Made by a program: the position numbers and the translations under genes. DNA of 64,000 nt from Ignavibacteria bacterium (GTDB lineage Bacteria > Bacteroidota > Ignavibacteria > Tepidaquicellales > Tepidaquicellaceae). Below the pieces are notes generated by a model, which saw only the letters and a list, made by a program, of their open reading frames with translations, made no database searches and was not told the origin of the DNA. The DNA lies in the NCBI GenBank assembly GCA_016709315.1, contig JADJMZ010000003.1, positions 372,001 through 436,000 of the forward strand, given 5' to 3'. Below, piece after piece: positions 35,239 through 44,536 of this stretch; the first letter of the stretch is position 1, and each line of letters opens with the position of its first letter.

Positions 35239-36861
35239 TTAATCTGAGATAAGAAACTTCGGAGCTCTGCGGTGTTTAGTTGCAGTTTCATAAGCATAAG
35301 CGATTTCAAGAAGCACAGGTTCGCTCCATGCTCTTCCGAAAAAAGATATTCCTACCGGCAGCTCATTTATAAATCCCATCGGAACATTAATATTCGGGTA
35401 TCCTGCCATTGCGGCGGGAGAGGATGTACCGAACTGAAAGCTGTCACCGTTTATAAGATCTGTCTTCCAGGCAGGACTTCCGGTTGGAGCTACAATTGCA
35501 TCAAGATTATGTTCATTCATTACTTTGTCTATCCCTTGATCCCTGCTGCCCTTCATCATTTTATCCAATGCTTCAAGATATTCTCTGGAATTAAGATCTC
35601 CTTTTTCCTGAGCCATCTCGAGATATTTCTGATTAAAGTATTTTAGCTCCAATGGATCAGACTTGTTAAATGCAATAAGCTCTTCAATGCTTTTTACAGG
35701 AGCTTTCGGTCCGAGTGATGTGAAATATTTATTCAGCCCGTCTTTATATTCATAAAGCAGTATTTGAAATGAATAACTGTCAGGACTTTCTTCTGAAATT
35801 TTATCTAACTCAATTATTTCCGCTCCGCGGCTTTTCATAAGTTCGACTGCCTGATACATCAGAGTATCAACTTTGTAATTTATTCCGCTTGGCACTTTGT
35901 ATAGTCCGATCCTCTTTCCTTTTAATCCGTCATCCTTTAAAAACTGAGTGTAATCTGTGTAAGTTTTTCCTTTGCTCACAAGTGTTTTTTCATCTGCCGG
36001 ATCTACGCCTGTCATTGCTCCGAGACATATCGCAGCATCTCTTACATTTCTTGCCATAGGTCCGGGTGTATCCTGTGTAAAAGAGATTGGGATTACACCT
36101 GAACGGCTTACTAGTCCGACTGTCGGTTTTATCCCAACTATGCAGTTGCTGTGTGAAGGACAGACGATCGAACCATCGGTTTCTGTTCCGATCGCAAGCA
36201 TTGTAAGATTTGCTGATACTGCAACCGCCGAACCTGAACTTGATCCGCAGGGATTCCTGTCAAGCACGTAAGGATTTTTAGTCTGACCTCCGGCACCGCT
36301 CCACCCGCTTGTCGATAACTGTCCGCGGAAATTCGCCCACTCGCTTAAATTTGCTTTCCCGATTATTACAGCTCCTGCATCTCTTAATTGTTTTGCAATA
36401 AAACTGTCCTTTAAAGGATATGAATTCATCAAAGCTTTTGATCCTCCGGTAGTTGCCATTTTATCATGCGTGTCAATGTTGTCTTTCAAAACAACCGGTA
36501 TGCCGTGAAGAGGTCCTCTGACTTTCCCCTGCTTCATTTCCGCATCGAGTTCTTCCGCAATCTGAATTGCATCCGGATTAATCTGAATAATGGAGTTAAG
36601 TCCCGGACCATTTTTGTCAATCTCATTGATCCTGTCCAGATATGCCTGTACCAGTTCTTTTACTGTAAAAGTGCCGTTACTATATCCAAGCCGGATCTGA
36701 GTTATGTCCTGTTCCTCAAATCTGAAACTATCTGTTACAGAATTTTGCAAATTCCCTGACGGAGTCTGACCTGCTACTAGAAAGATTAGTGGTATCATAA
36801 AAATAATTTTAAACTTATACAAAAAATGATTATTTCTTTTTACTTTGGATATTTTGTTCAT
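35239..36861 (-). CDS. Amidase-signature family amidase (exported)
   Basis: A 540-residue amidase with an N-terminal membrane or signal segment (FKIIFMIPLIFLVAG), so probably periplasmic or anchored. The Ser-cisSer-Lys triad is visible: Lys126 in VVLKDNID, cis-Ser in PCGSSSGSAVAV (about 207-211) and Ser231 in TETDGSIVCPSH. The usual IPAA after the nucleophile is replaced by VCPSH, as in a subgroup of large amidases. These hydrolyse small amides or nitrile-derived amides, and it is not the GatA subunit. It leads an operon with the hydrolase. Confidence 0.86.
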   Translation of the reverse strand: MNKISKVKRNNHFLYKFKIIFMIPLIFLVAGQTPSGNLQNSVTDSFRFEEQDITQIRLGYSNGTFTVKELVQAYLDRINEIDKNGPGLNSIIQINPDAIQIAEELDAEMKQGKVRGPLHGIPVVLKDNIDTHDKMATTGGSKALMNSYPLKDSFIAKQLRDAGAVIIGKANLSEWANFRGQLSTSGWSGAGGQTKNPYVLDRNPCGSSSGSAVAVSANLTMLAIGTETDGSIVCPSHSNCIVGIKPTVGLVSRSGVIPISFTQDTPGPMARNVRDAAICLGAMTGVDPADEKTLVSKGKTYTDYTQFLKDDGLKGKRIGLYKVPSGINYKVDTLMYQAVELMKSRGAEIIELDKISEESPDSYSFQILLYEYKDGLNKYFTSLGPKAPVKSIEELIAFNKSDPLELKYFNQKYLEMAQEKGDLNSREYLEALDKMMKGSRDQGIDKVMNEHNLDAIVAPTGSPAWKTDLINGDSFQFGTSSPAAMAGYPNINVPMGFINELPVGISFFGRAWSEPVLLEIAYAYETATKHRRAPKFLISD

Positions 36862-37170
36862 AAATGTTTATTAAAAGTTTAAAGCGCTAATGGTGTTTGA
36901 TTCAAATTAAATCAGGGATTTCCGGATTCTGAAATAAATAGTTAATTTTAAGAATTCCGGCACATCATCAGAATAAGAGTGAATAAAAAATAATAATTTT
37001 TTTTTGGTTGTTCACTTATTATTTTTAATGATTATTTAAATTTAATGATTATAATTTTCGCGTTCAAGAATTAAAGGTTCAGAAAGCAGGTTGAAAATCC
37101 ACATCCGTAGTAGGTTGAGTATTTGTTCACGAACCTAACTATATTGTAAATCAAAAGCTTGTTTTTGACA
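36862..37170. other. Intergenic, AT-rich, with one weak inverted repeat
   Basis: A 309-base spacer with no gene. An imperfect inverted repeat, AATAAGAGTGAA (36972-36983) with TTCACTTATT (37011-37020), has one bulge and a T9-containing loop. It may terminate the ANT(6)-like gene on the minus strand. The amidase promoter should lie in the first 100 bases but is not recognisable. Confidence 0.4.
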
Positions 37171-38051
37171 TTATTCAGAATCAGGATTTTCTTTTTTCAT
37201 TTCATGAATACGTTTCAAATACCGTGTTACTTTCTCATCTTCTATAAAATCATATTTAAAACTTAATGCTTTTGCCGTTCTTATCGCAAGTTCACTGAAT
37301 ATTTCTGTCATATTAAATAATGATCTCCATATATTCTCAATGTCAGAATCAGCGTATGTTTCAAGTATTCTTTCATATAGTTCAGGTGAAACAAACTTTT
37401 TCACATTCCTGCCGCTCTTTCCAAATGAAACAGAAAAGTTTGTTTCAGTTCCGATAAACCATTTGATCATCAGCATAAACATTTTCCTTACCGGATTATC
37501 AAGTATATCCTTTGCGTAAATTATTTCATTTCTCCACAATGCCTTCGCTGCATAAGTGCTTACCCATCTGAATTCATTGCAGCAGTCCGAAAACATTTTT
37601 TTGATGGCTTTTTTATATGATAGTCAGAATCATTTGATTCCGGCAGATCCGTTAAACCATTTTCCTTATCCTTGTTTAACAAAACTTTTGTCAGGCTGTC
37701 TTGTTTCATATTGCCGGGGTAAAATTCAGCCGGGAATAATGTAAGATCTATTCTGTTCCCGTCTTCAAACAGCATTAAATATGAAAATGAAATTCTTTCC
37801 GTATCATTATTCCCAATTGTCATTTCTTCAGGCATCTGCATTATAATTCTTTTTCCGAAAACATCTGTCCAGCTGTGATCTGATAAAAATGAATCAATAT
37901 CTCTTACAATATATACAATGTCAAAATCCTGAAATATGTCGGGTTTGATATCCGGATTTGCACGCGAACCATTGAGCAATACAGCTCTGATTCTGTCATC
38001 AGCGTCTGCAACACTTAAAATTAATTTAAATATTTCTTTTTCCTTTCTCAG
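37171..38051 (-). pseudogene. ANT(6)-like aminoglycoside nucleotidyltransferase, split by a frameshift
   Basis: Two frames together give a full ANT(6)/AadE-type protein of about 290 residues. The N-terminal part reads RKEKEIFKLILSVADADDRI, then AVLLNGSRANPD, DIFQDFDIVYIV with the catalytic Asp pair, and FGKRIIMQMPEEMT; the C-terminal part reads CCNEFRWVSTYAAKALWRNE to the end. They meet at KKPSKK, where a run of seven As (37596-37602, T7 on +) shifts the frame by one base. The start is probably a CTG at 38051 overlapping the preceding stop (CTGA). Either a recent pseudogene, a base-calling error, or a gene rescued by slippage on A7. Such chromosomal homologues need not confer resistance. Confidence 0.8.
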
Positions 38052-38419
38052 TTTTGCCGGTCTTTATCAGTTACAATGCAATAGGAAGTTATCTCTGTGA
38101 GGATCCCTTCTTTAAAGCGGTAAACGTCGCAGGATGAAACATGAGTTGATTTGTTATCACTGTTTGTGAAAATTGCTGTTCCGTCTATTGCAACACAGTT
38201 ATCATCTGCTATAATGTTATTCGTGCTGAATTTTGTATCAACCTGTTTGAAATATTCAGCTGTATTTTTACAAAAATCTATAACGCTGTCTTTTCCTTTT
38301 AATACTTTGTCACCGACAATATTCCACAATATATCTTCAGCCAAAAACATAAATGAAAATTCAAAATTACCTTTTGAAAATTCTTCGCAGATCTGTTTGT
38401 TCGAAGGATGCCAGTTCAT
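38048..38419 (-). CDS. SnoaL-like/NTF2-fold protein
   Basis: A 123-residue protein of the SnoaL/ketosteroid-isomerase-like fold, seen in the helix-then-sheet pattern EFSKGNFEFSFMFLAEDILW, LKGKDSVIDFCKNTAEYF and a C-terminal VYRFKEGILTEITSYCIV. These are small cytoplasmic cone-shaped proteins with varied or unknown substrates. Its stop overlaps the likely CTG start of the ANT(6)-like gene, so the two are probably translated together. Confidence 0.7.
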   Translation of the reverse strand: MNWHPSNKQICEEFSKGNFEFSFMFLAEDILWNIVGDKVLKGKDSVIDFCKNTAEYFKQVDTKFSTNNIIADDNCVAIDGTAIFTNSDNKSTHVSSCDVYRFKEGILTEITSYCIVTDKDRQN

Positions 38420-38441
38420 TTATTTAATTTTAATTTTCATT

Positions 38442-38939
38442 TTACAATTCTTTGCTTTCCTCTTTTGAATATTTGATGTTCTCGCATTCAAGCCGGAGAT
38501 TCAGCAGTCTTAAAACCAAAGGATGAAGATCAGTCTTATCTATTTGCCTGAGTCTGCGTTTGCCAAGTCTTCTGTCAAGCATTGCAAATGCTCTGATTAT
38601 TGGGTTATCGCTGATTATAGCTTCATCAATATTCATGTTTATGTAGTCCCAGCATGCATTCATAAAGTCCCACCTCGAAAATTCACCTTTTTCAACTGCC
38701 TTTCCGGGAGTTCTTTCTTCATCAGGAATCCTTTCATTTAATTCAGGAGTATTCCATTCAAATTTGCTGTAGTTATCCGGAGTTGAAAAATTTGCAATTT
38801 CTAATTTATCTGCTGTTATCCATCCTCTGACCATAAAGTAACTTCCGGATGTATATCTTGTTGCATATAAACTTACTCTGCCGCTCAAACAGTCGGCAAA
38901 CTTGTCTTCTATAGTTTTTTTTAATTTACTCCATTTCAT
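38442..38939 (-). CDS. SF0329-family-like hypothetical protein
   Basis: A 165-residue cytoplasmic protein. The N-terminus KWSKLKKTIEDKFADCLSGR, the strand VSLYATRYTSGSYFMVRGWIT and the C-terminal LDRRLGKRRLRQI with LHPLVLRLLNLRLECE recall the uncharacterised SF0329 family. No catalytic motif is evident. It is the first gene of a three-gene minus-strand run with the SnoaL-like and ANT(6)-like genes. Function unknown. Confidence 0.6.
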   Translation of the reverse strand: MKWSKLKKTIEDKFADCLSGRVSLYATRYTSGSYFMVRGWITADKLEIANFSTPDNYSKFEWNTPELNERIPDEERTPGKAVEKGEFSRWDFMNACWDYINMNIDEAIISDNPIIRAFAMLDRRLGKRRLRQIDKTDLHPLVLRLLNLRLECENIKYSKEESKEL

Positions 38940-39049
38940 TGTAAAACTTGATCATTAATAAAATAATTTAACTCAGCTTACATTTTAATTATATCTAATA
39001 TGATTTAGTAAAAAAAGAGTAATTAATATTAAGATAAGCTTTGAAATCG

Positions 39050-39092
39050 ACCCCCCCCGCCCCCCCCCGGGGGCAAGGAGGGGTTGGGAGGG
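39050..39092. repeat. GC-rich homopolymer and palindromic tract in an AT-rich spacer
   Basis: Two runs of eight Cs separated by GC, then five Gs, and the G-rich words AAGGAGGGG and TTGGGAGGGGTC. The C arm and G arm can fold on each other (GACCCC with GGGGTC). It resembles the G-rich part of the spacer before the ATP synthase operon (28000-28020), so both may belong to one family of GC-rich intergenic repeats. The surrounding 220-base spacer has no gene. Confidence 0.6.
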
Positions 39093-39160
39093 GTCAAAAA
39101 CTGAAGAACTAACAATAGTGTAACTTAAGTTAAAAATTTATCTCTCTGATTTTTGGATCT

Positions 39161-40255
39161 TCAGCTGACTGAAACTCCTATCAGTTTACCAATGCCAAAT
39201 GTAACAGCCGCCGCCGCAAGACCAAAGAAGACCTGTCTTAATCCCGAGTACCAGACGTTCTTTCCGGTGAATAAAGTAATCGCAGCGCCTATAAGAAATA
39301 ATCCCGCAGCGCTCATTGAAACGCTGATAAGAATGGCTTTCATTCCGTTTGTAAACATGAAGGGAATGACAGGAATTACTGCGCCTATTGAAAAGAGAAT
39401 AAAAGAATACACCGCTGCTTCAACGGCAGAACCTTTCAGTTCTTCCGCATTTATTCCAAGCTCTTCTCTTACCAGTATATCATGTGCAAGATTTTTATCT
39501 TTCATAATATCAGACGACATCTGATATGCCTGTTCTTCAGGAATTCCCTTAGCAATGTATATCAAAGCAAGTTCTTTAGCTTCGCCTTCAGGATTTGTTT
39601 CCAGTTCCTCCATTTCTATCTGCATTTGATTTTCGTAAAGTTCCTGCGAACTCTTTACAGATATCCATTCGCCCAGAGCCATTGACAATGCTCCGGCAAG
39701 TAAGCCGGCAAGTCCTGCCAGCAATACGCCTTCCTGTCCTGCTGTTGCTCCGGCGATTCCCATCACCAGACTGAAATTCGAAACCAAACCGTCATTCCCT
39801 CCAAGCACTGCCGCTCTGATTGCGTTTCCTCCGACCGAACGGTGTCTGCTTTCAAATTTTGAAAGCTGTGTTCCGGTAACCATTTTTTCTTTTTCAAGGA
39901 TCGTCCTTAGTATTGTAACATGATTTGATTCGTTGCCGGTTAATTCTTTCTTGTTTTTTTGCTTAGCCGTAATGACAGCGTTTGAAATGCTTTTCTCCGT
40001 ATCCATAAGCGCTCCGAGAACATAGTCATATCCGAATATTTTACCGATGGTATTTAAAGTCTTGGCTCTCCAGGAAGGCTGAATAAGGTTCTCATAACTC
40101 ATATTCGCTTTTTTTGCAAATGCCACGGCATGTCCGTTTTCAATTTCGCTCATTTGCCTGTAAACATTTGCTATTGTGGGATCAGTCTCATGTTCTGCAA
40201 GTTTTCCGTACAAAAAGCATGCGTCTATTTCAGTTTGTATGTTTTTATTTTTCAT
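39161..40255 (-). CDS. Ferritin-like/VIT1 fusion, membrane-bound iron transporter (MbfA-like)
   Basis: A 364-residue protein joining an N-terminal rubrerythrin/ferritin-like helical domain (about 1-135, with DACFLYGKLAEHE and MSEIENGHAVAF giving Glu and His ligands) to a C-terminal VIT1/CCC1 transporter (about 145-364, AVLGGNDGLVSNFSLVMGI, GALSMALGEWISVKSSQELYE and five helices). This is the layout of MbfA, which binds iron in the cytoplasm and exports it or sends manganese or iron across the membrane. It stands alone on the strand with a 239-base leader. No Fur box could be recognised. Confidence 0.88.
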   Translation of the reverse strand: MKNKNIQTEIDACFLYGKLAEHETDPTIANVYRQMSEIENGHAVAFAKKANMSYENLIQPSWRAKTLNTIGKIFGYDYVLGALMDTEKSISNAVITAKQKNKKELTGNESNHVTILRTILEKEKMVTGTQLSKFESRHRSVGGNAIRAAVLGGNDGLVSNFSLVMGIAGATAGQEGVLLAGLAGLLAGALSMALGEWISVKSSQELYENQMQIEMEELETNPEGEAKELALIYIAKGIPEEQAYQMSSDIMKDKNLAHDILVREELGINAEELKGSAVEAAVYSFILFSIGAVIPVIPFMFTNGMKAILISVSMSAAGLFLIGAAITLFTGKNVWYSGLRQVFFGLAAAAVTFGIGKLIGVSVS

Positions 40256-40494
40256 ATGATTATTTATAAAAAATAATAAAATTTCAGGAGTTTAACTAAT
40301 GTATAATCAAATGCACTTATTTGACAATGATTATTTTCAGGCGGTCACTGTAAACCCGGAAGGACATCATCAATAATTTGTACAAAAGAAAAATTTGTAT
40401 AAAGAGTTTCTTTTTTGCCGGCATTACAATATTTAAAACTACAAATTCTTATAATATGAATTAAATCAGATAAAAGTCCGCATAATGTCAGTTA

Positions 40495-40833
40495 TCATTT
40501 CAAAAACAAAATTACTGAAATTAATATACTGATTAAAATTAATATAGAACCAATTATTAAATATCCGGCAAAAGGGCGGTATTTTTCATTTACCTTATCG
40601 GGTATGTATATATTTTCCTCTGTCAAATTATTTAAGAGTTTTCGTGCAACCGTCTCATCTTTATCAAATACTTTTATCTCTGCACAGTATAATACAGGAT
40701 CCATATTATTCAAAACATCTCCTGTTGAGAAATACTCTATCTTATTGTCATCCAGTATTGATTTAGCTACCTGAAACAAAACCTGATTATTTGTATTTAA
40801 GACAGAAACAATATTACGTTTATCATTTATCAT
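40495..40833 (-). CDS. DUF2007-like protein with C-terminal membrane helix
   Basis: A 112-residue protein. Residues 8-70 match the DUF2007 'putative signal transducing' fold: VSVLNTNNQVLFQVAKSILD, NKIEYFSTGD, AEIKVFDKDETVARKLLNN, a ferredoxin-like pattern often found on small regulatory proteins. Residues 86-110 form one membrane helix. Function unknown. It is separated from the next minus-strand gene upstream, VIT1, by about 240 bases. Confidence 0.6.
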   Translation of the reverse strand: MINDKRNIVSVLNTNNQVLFQVAKSILDDNKIEYFSTGDVLNNMDPVLYCAEIKVFDKDETVARKLLNNLTEENIYIPDKVNEKYRPFAGYLIIGSILILISILISVILFLK

Positions 40834-40903
40834 TTTCAGAGATGAAATAATATTAAAAAATTTGTTGCCCGTATCGCTTGATTTGCCTTCATAATTGGAT
40901 GTT

Positions 40904-41458
40904 TCATTTACTCTTCTGAAATAATTTGCGGATCACAAATAAGATAAAACAAATTATCAAAACTACAAAATAGATGGTTGTCAATAAACTTTTTAAGACT
41001 GAAAATACATTTGTGACTTGTGTCAGGATGACAGAATTGCCGGGATAACTGTTCAGCATTGCAATTATTCCAAAGTTCTCTAAGTAATCAAAGAGCCCTG
41101 CAAAAAGCGGAAGAAAACATAAATTGAATAAAGGGCTTTCTGTTTTTCCGAGTTTATTCAGAAAATAAGCAAGAACCAGACAATAACTAATTCCAAAAAG
41201 CAAAGGATAGATCATGTCAACAGGAAGCTGAATGAACAAATAGGCGTTCCTTCCCTTTTCGCCTAAAGAATTAAACAGACTTCTAATATATTCAGCATCG
41301 TAACCTGCAGGCATCATGTCAGGTAAATTCATACCTCCCGAATAACTCATTACTTTCGGGATCGTTATTGTAAGCATTATCACATATACAATATTCGTCA
41401 GAATAAAGAGAAGCAGAACTTTCCTGCCGTTTATATTCCTTTTGATCAGTTCTTTCAT
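40904..41458 (-). CDS. Hypothetical four-helix membrane protein
   Basis: A 184-residue integral membrane protein with helices at about 11-30, 73-95, 105-122 and 150-175 and the periplasmic loop MNLPDMMPAGYDAEYIRSLF. It resembles small DUF-type membrane proteins found next to regulatory genes in Bacteroidota, but I cannot name a family. Neighbours on both sides are also small membrane proteins. Function unknown. Confidence 0.6.
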   Translation of the reverse strand: MKELIKRNINGRKVLLLFILTNIVYVIMLTITIPKVMSYSGGMNLPDMMPAGYDAEYIRSLFNSLGEKGRNAYLFIQLPVDMIYPLLFGISYCLVLAYFLNKLGKTESPLFNLCFLPLFAGLFDYLENFGIIAMLNSYPGNSVILTQVTNVFSVLKSLLTTIYFVVLIICFILFVIRKLFQKSK

Positions 41459-41517
41459 TAATAAATTATTTTGTTTTTGATTGAATTTGTTTAATCTGTT
41501 TTACAAAATAACTTAAT

Positions 41518-41988
41518 TTATTTTGATTCGGTCTTGTTAAAATTAAAATCCACCGATCCTAAAATATTTTCGCCCTCTTCATAAGCTTTTATCAAAGCAT
41601 CACCGTCAATCCTGTTTGATTTGTAACTGTATAACGCCTTGTTCAGGTGTCTCCAGGCGTTACGGCTGCTATTTGCTTTTGAAGAGATGTTAAAGGAAGT
41701 CATCAGAGTCAGGAATAAAGTTGTAATGAATGCCAGAATTCTGATCACTGTACTATCTGCGTCTAAAAAATCAGCTCCCGCAAAAGCTGTAATGAATAAA
41801 GAGCAGGCGATTGCAATTACTCCCAGTGACATTTGTGTTACTCTGAGCCAGTTTGAGATACTGTCCCATTCCGTCAGCTTGTGCTCAATGTCTTTAAGCA
41901 CTTCCGGTGTTACAGTTATTAATGTTTGTGCCTGAGTTGTTTGTCCCGATGAAACAGAAGTTACTGTAGTTAAAGGTGTGTCAGCCAT
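41518..41988 (-). CDS. Two-helix membrane protein, possibly SLATT/DUF4231-like
   Basis: A 156-residue protein: a polar Thr/Gln-rich N-terminus, a helix pair at about 50-72 and 82-102 (SLGVIAIACSLFITAFAGAD and STVIRILAFITTLFLTLMTS), then an amphipathic C-terminus NAWRHLNKALYSYKS. Two membrane helices followed by a soluble helical tail is the SLATT/DUF4231 layout, families suggested to act as pore-forming effectors. The match is by shape only and no toxin or sensor partner is adjacent, so this is a weak suggestion. Confidence 0.45.
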   Translation of the reverse strand: MADTPLTTVTSVSSGQTTQAQTLITVTPEVLKDIEHKLTEWDSISNWLRVTQMSLGVIAIACSLFITAFAGADFLDADSTVIRILAFITTLFLTLMTSFNISSKANSSRNAWRHLNKALYSYKSNRIDGDALIKAYEEGENILGSVDFNFNKTESK

Positions 41989-42354
41989 AATATTGTATTT
42001 GAAGTTACAGAATGCCGGTAATAAAATTCAGGGTATCACTTTTAAAAGCGAAACACTGCAACAAAATATTCTTCCGGCAGACTGATTCTGTGTTTAACAA
42101 AAATATGCATTGCAGTAAAACTTTACTATTCAATTTTTTAGTGGCGCTAATATGTTGTCAAAGCAGGATTTGATTTATTTACAGGATATGCAAAGATTAT
42201 TTGTACGGAAATTTTGCAGAGGGATTCTGACGAAAACTAAAACCCGTAAAACTTTGAATTGTAATAAAGTTTATCCAAAGCAAAAATTATTCGTGATTTA
42301 TGACCTTTAATTAAAAATATTAATTTATACTTTTGACAAAACAGGAAGGTAAAA
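41989..42354. promoter_or_regulatory. Divergent spacer with a Bacteroidota-type promoter for the FG-GAP gene
   Basis: This 366-base spacer separates divergent genes and has no coding frame. On the + strand TACTTTTG at 42328-42335 matches the -7 consensus TAnnTTTG of Bacteroidota, followed by AGGAAGG (42343-42349) as a good ribosome-binding site six bases before the ATG at 42355. A clear -33 TTG was not found. Confidence 0.45.
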
Positions 42355-44271
42355 ATGAAAACCTATTTATTTTTATTTCTGATAATAAATTCTTCGCTTT
42401 GTTCTCAAACTTATTTTAATCAATCATACAGGAAACAACCGGACCGCAATAATTCATATCCAAATGAATTTCTATATACAAGCGTGAATAAAAACATTAA
42501 TTACTATGAAACAGACTCTCTAATTATTATGGATGGAGATTCAATAAATGCTAACTTCGGCGCATCGGTTTCAAATGCAGGAGACGTAAACGGTGATGGT
42601 TATGATGATGTTATTACAGGTGCAAGCGGTAATGGCGGAGTAACAGGCAAAGTATATATTTTTTATGGCGGACTAATTATGGATAATTTACCGGATGTAC
42701 TTATAACAGGTACGGGTAATTATTTTGGAAACACTGTATCTGCAGCCGGAGATGTAAACGGAGATAGTTATTCCGATGTAATAATTGGTGACGAGTATTA
42801 TAACGGAGCCAGCGGAAGATCATGTATATATTACGGAGGTGCATCAATGAATAACGTTGCAGACGTAATTCTGACAGGTGAAGCCGGGAATAATAATTTC
42901 GGCGGATCTGTTTCAAATGCCGGTGACGTTAACGGTGACGGTTATTCTGATGTGATAGTAGGCGCATGGCAATATGATTTGAACACATTTTACAATATCG
43001 GCAGAGCTTACATTTATTATGGCGGGGATAACATGGATAATATCTCAGATGTTACTATGACGGGCGAAGTCTCGGGAAGTGTTTTTGGTCAATCAGTATC
43101 TTCAGCAGGTGATGTGAATGCAGACGGTTATTCTGATGTGATCGTAGGCGCAAGTTTGTATGGCGGAAATATTGGCAAAGCTTATGTTTTTTACGGCGGT
43201 ATATCTATGAATAATGCAGCAGATGTTATTATGTCCGGAACTTTTGGTGATAATTTAGGCAGTTCGGTTTCATCAGCCGGAGATGTAAACGGAGATGGTT
43301 ATTCTGATGTGATCATCGGTGCTATTGGTTTTAATGCATTCAAAGGGAGGTCATATATTTTTTACGGCGGCGATCCCATGAATAATTTTGCCGATGTAAC
43401 TATGTCAGGAGAAGAAATGTACAATTATTTCGGATGTTCAGTTTCTTCAGCCGGAGATATAAACAATGATGGTTATTCTGATGTAATCGTTGGTGCATCC
43501 GGCGGTAATTCTTCTATTTACGGACATGCTTACATATACTTTGGCAGCGATTCTATGAATAATATTGCAGATTTAAAAATGACTGGTGAAACTGCAGGAG
43601 ATATGTTTGGTAAATCAGTATCTGAGGCAGGTGATATAAACAGCGATGGTTTTCCGGATGTGTTAGCAGGTGCAAGCGGTTATGGCAACAATACAGGAAG
43701 AGCATATTTGTATAAAACAAATTCTTTTCTAAGAATAAAGTTAAAGTTATTGATGGAAGGGATGTATTTTCCTGTTTTCAATCAGATGTCCAGAAAAGAT
43801 ACTGTTAAAGTTTATTTGAGAAATGCAGCATTGCCTTATGAAATTATTGACAGTGCGAAAGGAATAATAGACTCAATAAATTTTTCAAACATCTTTACTT
43901 TTTACAATGCTCCGGCGGGAATATATTATTTTGTCGTAAAACATTTTAACTGTATTGAAACATGGAGTAAATCAGGGGGAGAAGCTATAACGATTAATGG
44001 TTTGTTTTATAATTACGATTTTACTTCTTCAATTTCACAGGCCTTTGGAAATAATCTGAAATTGAAAAGCGGTAAGTATTGCATTTACAGCGGAGATATT
44101 AATCAGGATGAAATAATAGATGCTTCGGATCTGAGTGAAGTTGATAATGCTTCATACGAAGGACTTTCCGGAAGATATTTAAATTCTGATGTCAATGGTA
44201 ATGGCTATGTAGATGCCACTGATGTTTCTATTGTGGATAATAACAGATCTGTAATACTTATTTCGCCATAA
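42355..44271 (+). CDS. Secreted FG-GAP repeat protein with dockerin-like C-terminus
   Basis: A 638-residue exported protein with signal peptide (MKTYLFLFLIINSSLCSQ). Residues about 58-450 form seven FG-GAP/integrin-alpha repeats of about 58 residues, each with FGxSVSSAGDVNGDGYSDVIVGA and a GKxYIFYGG strand; the DxNxDG loops should bind calcium. A full ring of seven suggests a closed beta-propeller. The tail at about 575-635 has two EF-like loops (GDINQDEIIDASDLSEVD and DVNGNGYVDATDVSIVDN), a dockerin type I-like pair. No cohesin is seen in the window. It is probably a surface or secreted adhesion protein. It is monocistronic and on the opposite strand to its neighbours. Confidence 0.85.
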   Translation: MKTYLFLFLIINSSLCSQTYFNQSYRKQPDRNNSYPNEFLYTSVNKNINYYETDSLIIMDGDSINANFGASVSNAGDVNGDGYDDVITGASGNGGVTGKVYIFYGGLIMDNLPDVLITGTGNYFGNTVSAAGDVNGDSYSDVIIGDEYYNGASGRSCIYYGGASMNNVADVILTGEAGNNNFGGSVSNAGDVNGDGYSDVIVGAWQYDLNTFYNIGRAYIYYGGDNMDNISDVTMTGEVSGSVFGQSVSSAGDVNADGYSDVIVGASLYGGNIGKAYVFYGGISMNNAADVIMSGTFGDNLGSSVSSAGDVNGDGYSDVIIGAIGFNAFKGRSYIFYGGDPMNNFADVTMSGEEMYNYFGCSVSSAGDINNDGYSDVIVGASGGNSSIYGHAYIYFGSDSMNNIADLKMTGETAGDMFGKSVSEAGDINSDGFPDVLAGASGYGNNTGRAYLYKTNSFLRIKLKLLMEGMYFPVFNQMSRKDTVKVYLRNAALPYEIIDSAKGIIDSINFSNIFTFYNAPAGIYYFVVKHFNCIETWSKSGGEAITINGLFYNYDFTSSISQAFGNNLKLKSGKYCIYSGDINQDEIIDASDLSEVDNASYEGLSGRYLNSDVNGNGYVDATDVSIVDNNRSVILISP

Positions 44272-44536
44272 ATTTATAATTTCTTGCCGGGGCTGAAGTT
44301 GTAATATTGAAATCCAAAAAATAAATCGAATTGAGTGTTATCATTTTAAAACATGTTTCCTGTCGTTTGTGAAACATCAACACCTTTTCATTCAGTAAAA
44401 TCCAAAATCATATATAAGATTTTCTTCCAATCAGATTTTCCGGTACAGTTACCCCTATTTCAAAAGTTAAAACTGAAAGAATTGTCTGCATAATATAGTT
44501 CTTAATGTTTAAGTTTCCGTTATTACATTTATCGTT

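Noticed and set aside
37171..38051. Mobile resistance gene cassette
   Set aside because: No integron site, transposase or composition shift flanks the ANT(6)-like gene; it looks like an old chromosomal gene linked to its SnoaL-like neighbour.
39161..40255. Simple VIT1 transporter
   Set aside because: The N-terminal 135 residues carry ferritin-like Glu/His motifs, so a fusion (MbfA-like) fits better.
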